Source: Alcanivorax sp. DSM 26293
Lineage (GTDB): Bacteria > Pseudomonadota > Gammaproteobacteria > Pseudomonadales > Alcanivoracaceae
NCBI RefSeq assembly: GCF_900107995.1
Contig: NZ_FNUM01000009.1
Span: 1 to 64,000 of the forward strand
DNA: 64,000 nucleotides
Direction of reading: 5' to 3'
Both the position numbers and the translations under genes were made by a program. Shown here piece after piece: positions 31,900 to 42,500 of this stretch. Numbering within the stretch: the first letter of the stretch is position 1; each line of letters opens with the position of its first letter. The notes below the pieces were generated by a model. The model was not told where the DNA came from. It did not search any database and saw nothing but the letters and a program-made list of their open reading frames with translations.

Positions 31900-32048
31900 T
31901 TTCTGTCATAGGTCCTCGTCGGCAAAGGCTTATGCCATGTGACGACGCTGGCGCCATGGATTCGGGTTAAAGAGACAGAAATGTCACGATGTGATGCTAC
32001 AAAGCCGCACAGCGAATCGCGACAAGGGTAAAACGATAAGGACAGGGT

Positions 32049-33407
32049 ATGAGTCTCGCAGTAGTCATTCTGGCCGCCGGTAAAGGCACACGCATGAAAA
32101 GTGCCTTGCCCAAGGTACTGCATCAAGTGGCCGGCAAGGCCATGGTCCAGCACGTGGTGGATGCCGCCACCAGCCTGGCCGCCGATAATACGGTCATCGT
32201 GTATGGGCACGGTGGCGACAAGGTAAAGAGCGTCGTCAACGGCGATCACCTGCAATGGGCCGAGCAGGCCGAGCAACTGGGCACCGGCCATGCGGTGGCC
32301 CAGGCCATGCCGCTGGTGAAGGAAGATACCGTCCTGGTGTTGTACGGCGACGTGCCCCTGATCCGTCCGGAAACCCTGCGAGAATTTGTTCAGTGCGTGG
32401 ATGACCAGACCCTGGCACTGATGACCCTGACCCTGGACGACCCCAGCGGCTATGGCCGTATCGTTCGCGATGGCCAGAACAATGTGCAGCGTATCGTCGA
32501 ACAGAAAGATGCCAGTGAAGCGGAACTGGGTATCCCGGAAATCAACACCGGCATCCTGGCCTGCACCCGCAGCTTCCTGGCAGATTGCCTGCCGAAACTG
32601 TCCAGCAACAACGCCCAGGGCGAATACTACCTGACCGACGTCATCGCCATGGCGGTACAGTCCGGGCTCTCCGTGGAAACCCTGCAGCCGGAATTCGCCT
32701 GGGAAGTGGATGGCATCAACGATCGCGTACAGTTGTCCCGCCTGGAGCGACTCTACCAGCTGGCCCAGGCCGAATCCCTGATGCGCGACGGGGTCACCCT
32801 CCGTGACCCGAACCGTCTGGACGTGCGCGGCAGCGTGCAGATCGCTAGCGACGTGATCATCGACGTGAACGTGGTGCTGGAAGGCGACGTGACCATTGAG
32901 GAAGGCGTGGTCATCGGCCCCAACTGCATAATCCGCGATACCAATATCGGTGCGGGCTCCGTCATAGAAGCCAACAGTTTGCTGGACGGCGCCATCATTG
33001 GCGAGCATTGCACCATCGGTCCCTACGCTCGCCTGCGTCCGGGTACCGAGCTGGCCGACAAGGCCAAGATCGGCAACTTTGTGGAAACCAAGAAGTCCTA
33101 CGTGGGCGAGGGATCCAAGGTGAACCACCTTACCTACATCGGCGACAGCCAGATCGGCAAGGGCGTCAATGTGGGTGCCGGCACCATCACCTGCAATTAC
33201 GATGGCGCCAACAAGTTCCAGACGGTAATGAAAGACGGTGCCTTCATCGGTTCCAATTCTTCACTGGTGGCCCCGGTCACCATCGGCGAAAATGCCACCG
33301 TGGGCGCCGGCAGCACCATCACCAAAGACGTGGACGACAATGGCCTGGCGGTTGCCCGTGGCCAGCAGCGCAATGTGAGCGACTGGAAACGTCCGCAAAA
33401 GAAATAA
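32049..33407 (+). CDS. glmU: bifunctional GlcNAc-1-P uridylyltransferase/GlcN-1-P acetyltransferase
   Basis: Makes UDP-GlcNAc for peptidoglycan and LPS. The N-terminal nucleotidyltransferase motif [11 protein letters not shown] is at residues 8-18, and from about residue 250 the protein is a left-handed beta-helix of hexapeptide repeats, with the acetyltransferase pocket motif [19 protein letters not shown]. Length is 452. It precedes glmS, which makes its upstream precursor, giving a compact amino-sugar locus next to atp, as in Pseudomonas. Confidence 0.97.
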   Translation: MSLAVVILAAGKGTRMKSALPKVLHQVAGKAMVQHVVDAATSLAADNTVIVYGHGGDKVKSVVNGDHLQWAEQAEQLGTGHAVAQAMPLVKEDTVLVLYGDVPLIRPETLREFVQCVDDQTLALMTLTLDDPSGYGRIVRDGQNNVQRIVEQKDASEAELGIPEINTGILACTRSFLADCLPKLSSNNAQGEYYLTDVIAMAVQSGLSVETLQPEFAWEVDGINDRVQLSRLERLYQLAQAESLMRDGVTLRDPNRLDVRGSVQIASDVIIDVNVVLEGDVTIEEGVVIGPNCIIRDTNIGAGSVIEANSLLDGAIIGEHCTIGPYARLRPGTELADKAKIGNFVETKKSYVGEGSKVNHLTYIGDSQIGKGVNVGAGTITCNYDGANKFQTVMKDGAFIGSNSSLVAPVTIGENATVGAGSTITKDVDDNGLAVARGQQRNVSDWKRPQKK

Positions 33408-33417
33408 CCGAATCCGT

Positions 33418-33441
33418 TGGAGCCATGCTCGCATGGCGAAT
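33418..33441 (+). repeat. degenerate half-element, ATGCTTGCAT class
   Basis: GGAGCCATGCTCGCATGGCG matches the REP-like heads at 53802 and 42892 but has lost the leading GTA and its partner. It lies in the 90-bp glmU-glmS gap. Confidence 0.65.
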
Positions 33442-33497
33442 AGATACGGCAGTGAACCTGTAGACACGGCCGGCAAGCAATATTCAAGGAAACCAAC

Positions 33498-35327
33498 ATG
33501 TGTGGAATCGTCGGGGCCATTGCCCAGCGTAATGTGACCAATATCCTGATCACTGGCCTCAAGCGCCTGGAATACCGCGGCTACGACAGCGCCGGCGTGG
33601 CGCTGCTCAATGATTCCGGTATTACCCGGGTGCGCCGTCAGGGCAAGGTGGCCGGTCTGGAAAGCGCCACCGTGGATGAGCAGACCACCGGTTTCACCGG
33701 CATTGCGCACACCCGCTGGGCCACCCACGGCAAGCCCTCGGAAGCCAATGCCCACCCGCACATGTCCGGCAGCGATCTGGCCCTGGTACACAACGGCATC
33801 ATCGAAAACTTCCAGGAACTGAAAGACGAACTGGAAGCTGCCGGTTACGCCTTCCAGTCGCAAACCGACACCGAAGTCATCGTGCACCTGCTGCATCAGG
33901 TGCTGGCCACCGGTGTGGATCTGTTTACCGCCGTCCAGCAAGTGGTGAAAAAACTCGACGGCGCCTACGCCCTGGGCGTGATCCACAAGGATGAGCCCCA
34001 CAAGCTGGTAGCTGTACGTTCCGGTAGCCCCCTGGTCATTGGTCTGGGTATCGACGAGAACTACATCGCCTCCGACCAGCTGGCGCTGCTGCCGGTGACC
34101 AACCGCTTCATCTTCCTGGAAGAGGGCGACCAGGCGGAAATCAGCACCGACAGCATCCGCATTGTGGATGCGCAAGGCCAACCGGCCAGCCGCGACACCC
34201 ACGAATTTGATGGCACCCACGAAGACGCAGAAAAAGGCGAATACCGCCACTACATGCAGAAGGAAATCTTCGAGCAGCCGGCGGCCATCCAGAAAACCCT
34301 CGAGGATCGCATCAACAGCCCGGAGACCCTGATCGACGCCTTCGGCGAAAAGGCGCCGGCCATCTTCGAGAAGGTGAAAACCGTACAGATCGTGGCCTGC
34401 GGTACCAGCTACCACGCCGGTATGGTGGCCCGTTACTGGCTGGAAGACATTGCCGGTATCCCCTGCCAGGTGGAAGTGGCCAGTGAGTTCCGTTACCGCA
34501 AGCATGTGGTCCCGGAAGGCACCCTGTTCGTCACCATTTCCCAGAGCGGTGAAACCGCCGATACCCTGGCCGCCCTGCGCGACACCCAGTCACCCAACTA
34601 CGTTGGTCGCCTGGCGGTATGCAACGTGGACAGTTCCTCCCTGGTACGTGAATCCGAGCTGGTATTCCTCACCAAGGCGGGTCCGGAGATCGGTGTGGCT
34701 TCCACCAAGGCCTTCACCACCCAGTTGGCGGGCCTGTTGATGCTGGTATTGGCCCTTGGGCGTCAAAAAGGCCTGGCCGACGACGAGATTGAAAAGGTCC
34801 TGGAAGAACTGCGCCAGCTACCCAACCTGATTGAACAAGCCGCCGCTCTGGATAAATCCATCGAGAAACTGTCAGAAGCCTTCGTGGAAAAACACCACGC
34901 CCTGTTCCTGGGCCGTGGCGTGCATTTCCCGGTGGCCCTGGAGGGTGCGCTCAAGCTCAAGGAAATTTCCTACATCCATGCGGAAGCCTACGCCGCCGGG
35001 GAATTGAAGCATGGCCCCCTGGCGCTGGTGGACAGCGAAATGCCGGTGGTGTCCGTGGCACCCAACGACGAACTGCTGGAAAAACTGAAATCCAACCTGC
35101 AGGAAGTCCGTGCCCGCGGTGGTGAACTCTACGTGTTCGCCGACAAGCACGCCCATGTGAAGGAAGGCGAAGGCATCCACGTGCTGAACATGCCCGCCGT
35201 GCCGGAAACCATTGCGCCGATCGTCTATACCGTGCCGTTGCAGTTGCTTAGTTACCACGTGGCTGTGCTGCGCGGTACCGATGTGGATCAGCCGAGGAAT
35301 TTGGCGAAGTCGGTGACGGTTGAATAA
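33498..35327 (+). CDS. glmS: glutamine-fructose-6-phosphate aminotransferase
   Basis: A 609-residue enzyme that makes glucosamine-6-phosphate. The N-terminal glutaminase nucleophile is Cys2 ([12 protein letters not shown]), and two SIS sugar-isomerase domains follow (for example CGTSYHAG and SQSGETADT). The C-terminus ends LAKSVTVE as usual. ATG 33498 follows AAGGAAACCAAC. The region just downstream of glmS is a known Tn7 attachment site in other bacteria; no Tn7 is seen here. Confidence 0.97.
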   Translation: MCGIVGAIAQRNVTNILITGLKRLEYRGYDSAGVALLNDSGITRVRRQGKVAGLESATVDEQTTGFTGIAHTRWATHGKPSEANAHPHMSGSDLALVHNGIIENFQELKDELEAAGYAFQSQTDTEVIVHLLHQVLATGVDLFTAVQQVVKKLDGAYALGVIHKDEPHKLVAVRSGSPLVIGLGIDENYIASDQLALLPVTNRFIFLEEGDQAEISTDSIRIVDAQGQPASRDTHEFDGTHEDAEKGEYRHYMQKEIFEQPAAIQKTLEDRINSPETLIDAFGEKAPAIFEKVKTVQIVACGTSYHAGMVARYWLEDIAGIPCQVEVASEFRYRKHVVPEGTLFVTISQSGETADTLAALRDTQSPNYVGRLAVCNVDSSSLVRESELVFLTKAGPEIGVASTKAFTTQLAGLLMLVLALGRQKGLADDEIEKVLEELRQLPNLIEQAAALDKSIEKLSEAFVEKHHALFLGRGVHFPVALEGALKLKEISYIHAEAYAAGELKHGPLALVDSEMPVVSVAPNDELLEKLKSNLQEVRARGGELYVFADKHAHVKEGEGIHVLNMPAVPETIAPIVYTVPLQLLSYHVAVLRGTDVDQPRNLAKSVTVE

Positions 35328-35332
35328 AAACA

Positions 35333-35359
35333 GTTAACAGTTAATAGTGAATAGTTAAC
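35333..35359. repeat. short GTTAA repeat cluster
   Basis: GTTAACAGTTAATAGTGAAT then AGTTAAC: three imperfect copies of a GTTAAyAG unit that also form an inverted repeat through the outer GTTAAC. It lies between the glmS stop and its terminator. Confidence 0.45.
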
Positions 35360-35362
35360 AAC

Positions 35363-35389
35363 GAGCCCGGCGTCGCCGGGCTTTTTATT
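35363..35389 (+). terminator. glmS terminator
   Basis: GAGCCCGGC and GCCGGGCTT pair around GTC and are followed by TTTATT. Confidence 0.88.
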
Positions 35390-35421
35390 GTCTTGAACAA
35401 AGAATAAAAAGGAATCGGCAT

Positions 35422-35841
35422 ATGGAAATGAAGACAGCGCTGCTCAGGATCCCGGCATTCATCATTGATTTGGTGCTGGTTGCAGGCGTGATCATGCTAG
35501 GCAATAAAATCGCCGTGGACGCCGGGCTAGTGGCAGGTTTCATGCCTGCTGAAGCCCTGATGCTGCTGGCTATACCCCTGGGCTTCTTTGTGTGCTGGTT
35601 GACAGGTCTGCATCTGGGGAAACGGCTATTTGGCTTGAAGGTTGTGGATGCGCAAACCGGCCAGCCTCCATCCGGCTTTCAATGGTTCCGCCGCTGCTTG
35701 CTGTTCTCGCTGGTGGTATCCCTGAATGTCTTCCTCTTTATTCCCGTGCTTGTTTCCCGGGAGCAGAAAGGGTTTCATGACATGATCGCTGGGACACGGG
35801 TTGTCTGCGCGGGGGAACCCGCCGATAAAAAGAAAGAATAG
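35422..35841 (+). CDS. RDD family membrane protein
   Basis: A 139-residue protein with three hydrophobic helices. RIPAFIIDLVLV near the N-terminus replaces the usual R-x-x-A-x-x-D-D core in part, GLHLGKRLFGLKVVDAQTGQ follows helix 2, and KGFHDMIAGTRVV after helix 3 is the characteristic RDD ending. Some RDD proteins take part in ion transport, but no function can be given here. It ends in lysine- and glutamate-rich residues. Confidence 0.8.
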   Translation: MEMKTALLRIPAFIIDLVLVAGVIMLGNKIAVDAGLVAGFMPAEALMLLAIPLGFFVCWLTGLHLGKRLFGLKVVDAQTGQPPSGFQWFRRCLLFSLVVSLNVFLFIPVLVSREQKGFHDMIAGTRVVCAGEPADKKKE

Positions 35842-35849
35842 TAATCGGG

Positions 35850-35863
35850 GACACGCATGAATT
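35850..35863. repeat. 14-bp direct repeat, left copy
   Basis: GACACGCATGAATT, identical to 36514-36527. The two copies bracket the AT-rich lipoprotein gene. Confidence 0.7.
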
Positions 35864-35873
35864 GGGGGATATC

Positions 35874-36497
35874 TTGCGAAAGTTAATTTATCTGGTTTCT
35901 TTTACGCTTATGCTTCTGTCCGGATGCGCGACAAAGTCTGTTTATTTCAAAGATGGAACTGAGAAAAGCGTTAACAGCGCACGATATAAGGTAATGGCTC
36001 CGGGCCTTTATGCTGCTACACAACAGAATTTTCTATGGTTTGGTGATGCTGCAACAACTGATTCAGAGTTTGGCGGACTCTTTATGTTCTGGCTCCCATT
36101 CAATCTTGTAGATGTTCCAATAAGCCTTGTTTCAGATTCTTTCGCGCTGGCTATTCCAGGAACATGGATAAATCAAAGTCGGAAAGAGACTGAGGGGGGA
36201 TGGGGACCATATATCACGTATGTTAACCCGAACTATGAAGCTCGCTTCGAGTCATTGGCGGAGTTTAATGAATTTATCAGAGCTGTTAATGACACTAGTG
36301 GGAAAGGAGGAATGGGTGGTGCTGCGGAGCTGTTGTTTCATGGTTTTGAGTGTGTTGATTGTAGCGATCATACAGACGTCAAATTCATACGTTATGTAGG
36401 CCATGGAAGGTGTTCACAGAAGCAAACTATTTATGTTAGTAAGCAGTATTATTCAGGATTTGAATATGAGATCTCGATGAATGAAATCTGTCAGTGA
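35874..36497 (+). CDS. putative lipoprotein in AT-rich DNA, function unknown
   Basis: A 207-residue protein. I chose TTG 35874 because GGGGGAT precedes it at good spacing; a TTG at 35862 is also in frame. The signal MRKLIYLVSFTLMLLSGCATK ends in the lipobox LLSGC, so the mature protein would be lipid-anchored. A second hydrophobic stretch (LFMFWLPFNLVDVPISLVSD) resembles the YceK-type small lipoprotein pattern of a membrane-proximal segment with a conserved P-x-S-x-x-x-D. The C-terminal half carries two or three cysteines (CVDCSD, GRCSQ, NEICQ), compatible with disulfides. The gene uses ATA, AGA and TTA codons rarely seen in neighbours, and lies between 14-bp direct repeats, pointing to horizontal acquisition. 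Confidence 0.72.
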   Translation: MRKLIYLVSFTLMLLSGCATKSVYFKDGTEKSVNSARYKVMAPGLYAATQQNFLWFGDAATTDSEFGGLFMFWLPFNLVDVPISLVSDSFALAIPGTWINQSRKETEGGWGPYITYVNPNYEARFESLAEFNEFIRAVNDTSGKGGMGGAAELLFHGFECVDCSDHTDVKFIRYVGHGRCSQKQTIYVSKQYYSGFEYEISMNEICQ

Positions 36498-36513
36498 AAT
36501 GGCAGAAACCAAC

Positions 36514-36527
36514 GACACGCATGAATT
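36514..36527. repeat. 14-bp direct repeat, right copy
   Basis: GACACGCATGAATT, 17 bp after the lipoprotein stop codon and 664 bp from the left copy. Confidence 0.7.
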
Positions 36528-36705
36528 ACCAAGGATCACGGTGGTCAGGTCTTCCCTCGTATCCAACAGCACAACCGTCCATCCCAACCCCCCCCATCAT
36601 CCACACAGTGAAACACCAAACAATTAGCTGTTTAACCCACCTTGCACACCACCCCATCGAGGCTTAGAAAGGGAGCTCTGACAAGAAAAATGCAGGGGTT
36701 ATCCC

Positions 36706-38190
36706 ATGACGGCAGAAGTGAGTTCGCTACGGACGTCTCCCGGTAAGCCGGTAACGCACCACGGTGGTTTTGAAGCGCTCAACGAAGAGCTGGATTACCT
36801 TGTTCCTCTCAACGCAGTAAAGGGCACGATCCCGGATGCCGTCAGCGGCACCTTTTTCCGTATCGGCCCGGGGCGCAACCAGATCGGTGGGCAGGAGTTC
36901 GGTCACTGGTTTGATGGCGATGGCATGCTGCATTCCGTGTCTTTCACGAGTGACGGTGTGGTCTACCGCAACCGTTATGTGCGCACTCCCAAGTACCTGG
37001 CGGAAACCAGGGCCAACAAAATCGTCATGCGCAGCTTCGGCCACAATGCGCCGGGCGGCATCCGCAAGAACATCGGCCGGCTGCCGGCCAACTGCGCCAA
37101 TACCAATCTGGTTTACCACGGCGGAAAGTTGCTGGCGCTGTGGGAGGGCGGTCGTCCCTGGCAGCTGGACCCGGCCACCCTGGATACCATTGGCGAGCAC
37201 GATTACGACGGCAAGCTGGGCAAGTTCAATACCTTCAGTGCCCACGGCAAGGTGAATCCACGCACCGGGATTTATTACAACTTCGGCATTCGTCCGTCGT
37301 TCAACCCGAAAGGCGCACTCACCGGCAAGGGCGCCATTGATCTCTACAAGATCGCGCCCTCCGGGCATTTGGTTGAGAAGGGCTCCTTTGAGGTGGATTT
37401 CCTCAGTTTCTGTCACGACTTCGCGCTGACGGAAAACTACATGATCTTCTTCCAGTCCCCCATTGCCATGAAGTCACCGGTGCCCTGGCTGGCCGGGTTG
37501 ATTCCCTTCGATCAGGCCATTGCCTGGCGCCCGGAACTGGGCATGAAAATCTATGTGTTGCGCACGGCGGATTTCCAGGTGGAAAAGGTGTTCACCGTGG
37601 ACGATCCCTTCGTGGCCATTCATTTCTCCAATGCCTGGGAAGCGGACGATGGCAACATCGAGGTGGACCTGACCCGCTACGAAGATTTTTCCGTGAACGA
37701 GCAGCTGCGAAATGTGCTCCACAGCAAGGGCGATACCTCTGCCGGGCGATTCATGCGTTACCGCCTGGATCTCCACAGTGACACGATTGAGGCGAACGAA
37801 TACAAGGAGGCCCTGGGCGGCGAGTTCCCCCAGTGGGATCACCGCTACACCACCCAGCCCACCTCGGTGATGTATGCCGCCTGCATGATGGGCGATGACT
37901 CCACCTTCTTCGATGGCGTGGAACGGATTGATCTGCAAACCGGCAAGGTAAAAACCCACGCACTGGGTGAAGGCCGTTATACCTCTGAAGCCATGCATGT
38001 GCCATCGGGTGAGGAAGACGACAACCAGGAAGGCTGGCTGGTGAGCATGGTCTACGATGCCCGTGATCACAGCAGCGAAGTGGTCATCTTCGATGCCCGC
38101 ACCCTGGACGAGGTGGCCGTGGTGCCGCTGAAAAACCACGTGCCCTTCGGTTTTCACTGCGGTTACAGCCCCAGGTCGTTTATAGGTTAG
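36706..38190 (+). CDS. carotenoid oxygenase family protein
   Basis: A 494-residue non-haem iron dioxygenase of the RPE65/CCD family, which cleaves double bonds in carotenoids, stilbenes or related compounds. The family start motif GTFFRIGPGRN...FDGDGMLHSV is at residues 44-80. The four expected iron histidines can be placed in FSAHGKVN, SFCHDFALTENY, IHFSNAWE and the C-terminal PFGFHCGY. Length is normal. ATG 36706 has CAGGGG upstream. It is monocistronic; no carotenoid biosynthesis gene is present in the window, so the substrate may be an aromatic or environmental compound. Confidence 0.88.
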   Translation: MTAEVSSLRTSPGKPVTHHGGFEALNEELDYLVPLNAVKGTIPDAVSGTFFRIGPGRNQIGGQEFGHWFDGDGMLHSVSFTSDGVVYRNRYVRTPKYLAETRANKIVMRSFGHNAPGGIRKNIGRLPANCANTNLVYHGGKLLALWEGGRPWQLDPATLDTIGEHDYDGKLGKFNTFSAHGKVNPRTGIYYNFGIRPSFNPKGALTGKGAIDLYKIAPSGHLVEKGSFEVDFLSFCHDFALTENYMIFFQSPIAMKSPVPWLAGLIPFDQAIAWRPELGMKIYVLRTADFQVEKVFTVDDPFVAIHFSNAWEADDGNIEVDLTRYEDFSVNEQLRNVLHSKGDTSAGRFMRYRLDLHSDTIEANEYKEALGGEFPQWDHRYTTQPTSVMYAACMMGDDSTFFDGVERIDLQTGKVKTHALGEGRYTSEAMHVPSGEEDDNQEGWLVSMVYDARDHSSEVVIFDARTLDEVAVVPLKNHVPFGFHCGYSPRSFIG

Positions 38191-38227
38191 GAGGGATGTG
38201 GGGCAGGGTTGACCCCTTGCTGTCTGG

Positions 38228-38851
38228 TTAGCTGATAAATTCAGACATTGCCGATTCACGCTCAGAACCCTGTGCGAGCCCTGCCTTTACGCCAGCCCGA
38301 TTTCGCGCTGGATGATTCTGGCTGGCTTTCACTTGTCCTGTCAGAGTGTCGATGCGGATCTCGATACCGACAATCGCGTTCACCAGGCGACCGGTGAAAT
38401 CGGAAGGCGCATCCTCCACCGACCAGGGATTCTCTCTGCTCGACTCATGAAAATCGGTTAACTGATGAAGATGCGTTTTTAGCCAAACGTGATCCTGGAA
38501 GATAGTGCCTTTGCCTTGCGCATGAACCGACACATAGTTCCATGTGGGCACCACCCGTCCGGTCTCTGCCTTTGTTTCATACCACGACGGAGACACATAG
38601 GCATCTGGCCCCTGAAAAATCGCCAGCACAGAGGCGCCGTTCTCAATGCGTTGCCAAACCGGATTCACTCGCGCCACATGGCAGCGCAGCGTGCCAAGCG
38701 GATGTTCTTCACTGGCACTGAAATGGAAAGGCAGATGGTTGGCGTCGATACCATCACTATCAGCGACCACCAGCACACCAAAACTGTACTCCTTGATGTA
38801 CTGCTGAAGTGTTTTCTGGTTCTCTTCTTTGAAATGACTCGGGACTAACAT
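38228..38851 (-). CDS. PaiB-like FMN-binding protein
   Basis: A 207-residue member of the PaiB family (annotated as FMN-binding negative transcriptional regulators, with a split-barrel flavin fold). MLVPSHFKEEN at the N-terminus, DGIDANHLPF, YVSPSWYETK and VPTWNYVSVHAQGK are the family motifs. Its partner PaiA, a polyamine acetyltransferase, is not adjacent. Convergent with the carotenoid oxygenase gene. Confidence 0.88.
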   Translation of the reverse strand: MLVPSHFKEENQKTLQQYIKEYSFGVLVVADSDGIDANHLPFHFSASEEHPLGTLRCHVARVNPVWQRIENGASVLAIFQGPDAYVSPSWYETKAETGRVVPTWNYVSVHAQGKGTIFQDHVWLKTHLHQLTDFHESSRENPWSVEDAPSDFTGRLVNAIVGIEIRIDTLTGQVKASQNHPARNRAGVKAGLAQGSERESAMSEFIS

Positions 38852-38898
38852 TCTGGTGACACTCTATGGGTTAATTTTGATCTGCCTGCCGCCGTCAA

Positions 38899-39159
38899 TT
38901 ATATGAGACCCGCATAGTGAAAGCAGGCCATAGAAGCCAGAACAAAGACCAGTACACCAATACTACTAACCCAAACACCTTCATGACTTTCTATTTTCCA
39001 GCCATATCTATCTGCACCCCTGGGGTAAGCTCCCAAGGTGAACAGTTTCACTACGGGCCAGCCTAGATAGTAAAAGAAGAATTCAAAGAGGATATTTACA
39101 AGTAAATACCCAAGAGCCCTTCCGAACCCTCGAAGGAAGCCTTCAGCCAAATCTTCCAT
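38899..39159 (-). CDS. small two-helix membrane protein, function unknown
   Basis: An 86-residue protein with hydrophobic helices at about 17-42 (LGYLLVNILFEFFFYYLGW) and 66-84 (IGVLVFVLASMACFHYAG), separated by a polar loop. The DNA is AT-richer than its neighbours. I do not recognise the family. It may be in the same transcription unit as the PaiB-like gene (48-bp gap). Confidence 0.55.
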   Translation of the reverse strand: MEDLAEGFLRGFGRALGYLLVNILFEFFFYYLGWPVVKLFTLGAYPRGADRYGWKIESHEGVWVSSIGVLVFVLASMACFHYAGLI

Positions 39160-39562
39160 GATTTACCCCTATATGACAGCGTATTGAGTAGAGCGCTCCG
39201 TATAACTCTGGAGCCGCCCCTTGTCCTCTTTCTCTTGAGCTAAATCCTGCCATAGCAAGACGCTAGAAAGTAATGGCGCACACCCTGCACGGAGTGTAGA
39301 GGAAGGTACCTGTGAACGCCGTGCCAGATACCTCATTCGACAGACTTCGACGACCCGTTAATACAGTGGTTGATCAACGTCTTTTCAGGATAACCGGAAG
39401 GGCCCGTTGAGAATGGGAGTGTCCGCTCCATGAGCAGGACTTGCCCGTGCTGACCAGCATTAACCCACTGCATGATGCCCCATGCATCCCGATCAATGTC
39501 ATCGCTATGGCCGACTGGCTACACTGTGGTCTTTGCCGTCGAATCAAAGACTGGAGTCCGCC
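39160..39562. other. 403-bp intergenic region without recognisable features
   Basis: Divergent promoter region for the small membrane protein and the acyl-CoA carboxylase. I see no gene, terminator, REP element or clear promoter. The reading frame of the carboxylase extends back to 39482 but without family-like sequence. Confidence 0.4.
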
Positions 39563-42500
39563 GTGCCCGTGCCGTTTTCTGCCATCCTGATTGCCAACCG
39601 TGGCGAGATTGCCATTCGTATTGCCAATGCCTGTGCGGATCTGGGGCTTCGTTCCGTGGGGGTGTTTGCGCAGGATGATCAGGCGTCCCTGCACACCCGT
39701 CAGGTGGATACGGCGGTAGCGCTGCCCGGGCGGGGGGTGCCGGCCTACCTGGACGGGGCGCAGCTGATTGCGGTTGCCAGGGAGCAGGGTTGCGAGGCGA
39801 TTCATCCCGGTTATGGCTTTCTGGCCGAGAATGCGGACTTTGCCGACCAGTGTGCCGAGGCGGGCATCACTCTGATCGGGCCGGGGGCGGACACCTTGCG
39901 ACTGTTTGGCGACAAGGCGGCGGCCCGGGCGTTGGCTGCCCGCTGCCAGGTGCCGCTGGTGCAGGGCACGGCGCAGGCGGTGTCGCTGGAAGAGGCGAGG
40001 GCGTTCATGGCGTCGCTGCAGGGCAGCGGGGTGATGATCAAGGCCCTCAGCGGTGGCGGCGGGCGAGGTATGCGAGCGGTCACTGATTCGGCAGCGCTCG
40101 ACGCGGCTTATGCCCGTTGTCAGTCGGAAGCCAAGGCTGCCTTTGGTAACGACGCCGTTTACGTGGAGCAACTGGTCGAGGCTGCCCGGCATATCGAAGT
40201 GCAGGTATTGGGGGACGGCAGCGGGGCGGTGAGCCATTTGTGGGAGCGGGACTGCACCCTGCAGCGCCGTCATCAAAAGCTGGTGGAATTCGCGCCGGCG
40301 CCGGGCCTGGACCCGGCCCTGCGTGATCGCATTATCGACAGTGCCCTGACCCTGGCGGCAGAAGTGAACTATCAGGGCATCGGCACCTTCGAGTTTCTGG
40401 TGGAGCCGGATCAGGACCGTTTCTATTTCATGGAAGCCAACCCCCGGGTGCAGGTGGAGCACACCGTCACCGAGCAGGTCACCGGGGTGGATCTGGTGCA
40501 GAGTCAGATCTGGCTGGCGGCGGGGGCCAGTCTCGCCGACCTGAACCTGGAAACCGCCCCGGCCTGTGAGGGCATGGCGGTACAGCTGCGTCTCAATCTG
40601 GAAACCCTCAAGGCCGATGGCAGTACCGCGCCGGCGGCGGGCACCCTCACCGCTTATGAGCCGGCCAGCGGCCCGGGCATCCGCGTGGACGGTTATGGCT
40701 ACGCCGGGTACCCGGTAAGCCCGGCCTACGATTCCCTGCTGGCCAAGCTGATCGTCACCGGCACGGATTACGGGTCGGTATTGCAGCGGGCCCGTCGCGC
40801 CCTGACGCAGACCCGTATCGAGGGGGTACCAAACAACCGAGATTTGCTACAGGCACTGCTGGCCAGTGACCACGTGGCAGCCAACACGGTCACCACCCGA
40901 TATGTGGAAAGCCATCTCGACGCCTTGCTGGCGGCCATACCGGTGGTGCCGGCAGGGGATCGTCCTGCCGTGGCCAGCGCCCCTCAGAGTGAAACGTCGG
41001 CGACCCCCGCCGGGTGCGAGGCGCTGCTGAGCCCCACCACCGGGGTGCTGGTGTCCCTGCTTGTCCAGGAAGGAGATACCGTGCAGGTGGGACAGATGGT
41101 GGCGGTGCTGGAGGCCATGAAGATGGAATTCGAAGTGCTCGCCAGCACGGCTGGCAGCGTGCACAGCCTGGCCGCCGGGGAGGGCGATGCCCTGAACGAA
41201 TCCGCGCCGCTGCTGTTTGTGGAACCCGGTGAGGTGGCGGGCGATGCCATCGCCACGGAAGAAAGCGTGGACCTGGACCATATCCGCAAGGACCTGGCGG
41301 AGGTGCTGGATCGCCACCAGGCCATCAGCGACGAAGGCCGGCCCCAGGCGGTGGCAAAACGCCACGGCAAGGGCAAGCGCACCGCCCGGGAAAATCTTGA
41401 CGATCTGCTCGACGCGGGCAGCTTCCAGGAATATGGCGCCATGGCCCTGGCCGCCCAGCGCCGCCGTCGCAGTGCCGAGGAACTGCAAGCCATGAGCCCG
41501 GCGGACGGATTGATTGGTGGTACCGGCACGGTCAACGCGGATCAGGTGGGCGAGCAGAGCGCGCGGGTGATGGCCATGAGCTACGACTACACCGTGTTCG
41601 CCGGTACCCAGGGAATGATGAACCACAAGAAGACCGACCGCCTGCTGCAGCTGGCCGGCCAGTGGAAAATGCCACTGGTGCTGTTTGCGGAAGGGGGCGG
41701 CGGTCGTCCGGGGGATACGGATTTTGTCGGCGTGGCGGGGCTGGATTGCCATACCTTTGCTGCCATGGCGAAATTGTCCGGCCAGGTGCCACTGGTGGGC
41801 ATCGGTTCGGGTCGCTGCTTTGCCGGTAACGCCGCCTTGCTGGGTTGTTGCGATGTGATCATTGCCACAGAAGATGCCTCCATTGGTATGGCCGGGCCGG
41901 CCATGATCGAAGGCGGTGGCCTGGGGCGCTTTACGCCGGAAGAGGTGGGGCCGGTCAGTGTGCAGGCGGCCAACGGGGTGGTGGATGTGCGAGTCCGCGA
42001 TGAAGCCGAGGCGGTGGCCGTGGCCAAACAGTACCTGTCCTATTTCCAGGGCTCGGTGGCGGACTGGCAGGCGACGGACCCGCGGGAGCTGCGTCACCGC
42101 ATTCCGGAAAAACGCACCCGCGTCTATGACATGCGCCGGGTCATCGAGACACTGGCCGATACCGGTTCGGTGCTGGAACTGCGGCGGGCGTTTGCCCCCG
42201 GCATGATCACCGCCCTGGTGCGCATTGAAGGCAAGCCGTTCGGCCTGATCGCCAACGATCCCCAGCACCTGGGGGGCGCCATCGATGCGGTGGGCGGCGA
42301 CAAGGCGGCGCGCTTTATGCAGCTGTGCGAAGCGTTCGGGTTGCCCATGGTGTCCCTTTGCGACACCCCCGGTTTCATGGTGGGGCCGGAATCGGAAAAG
42401 CAGGGTACCGTGCGCCATGTGTCACGCATGTTCGTCACCGCCGCCAGCCTCACCGTGCCGTTCTTCACCCTGGTGCTGCGCAAGGGTTACGGCCTGGGTG

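Noticed and set aside
33408-35421. Tn7 insertion downstream of glmS
   Set aside because: The glmS 3' end is intact and followed directly by its terminator and an RDD gene; no Tn7 ends or tns genes are present.
36499-36627. 42-codon frame after the AT-rich lipoprotein gene
   Set aside because: Pro/His/Ser-rich low-complexity translation, no ribosome-binding site, and alternative overlapping frames are just as open.
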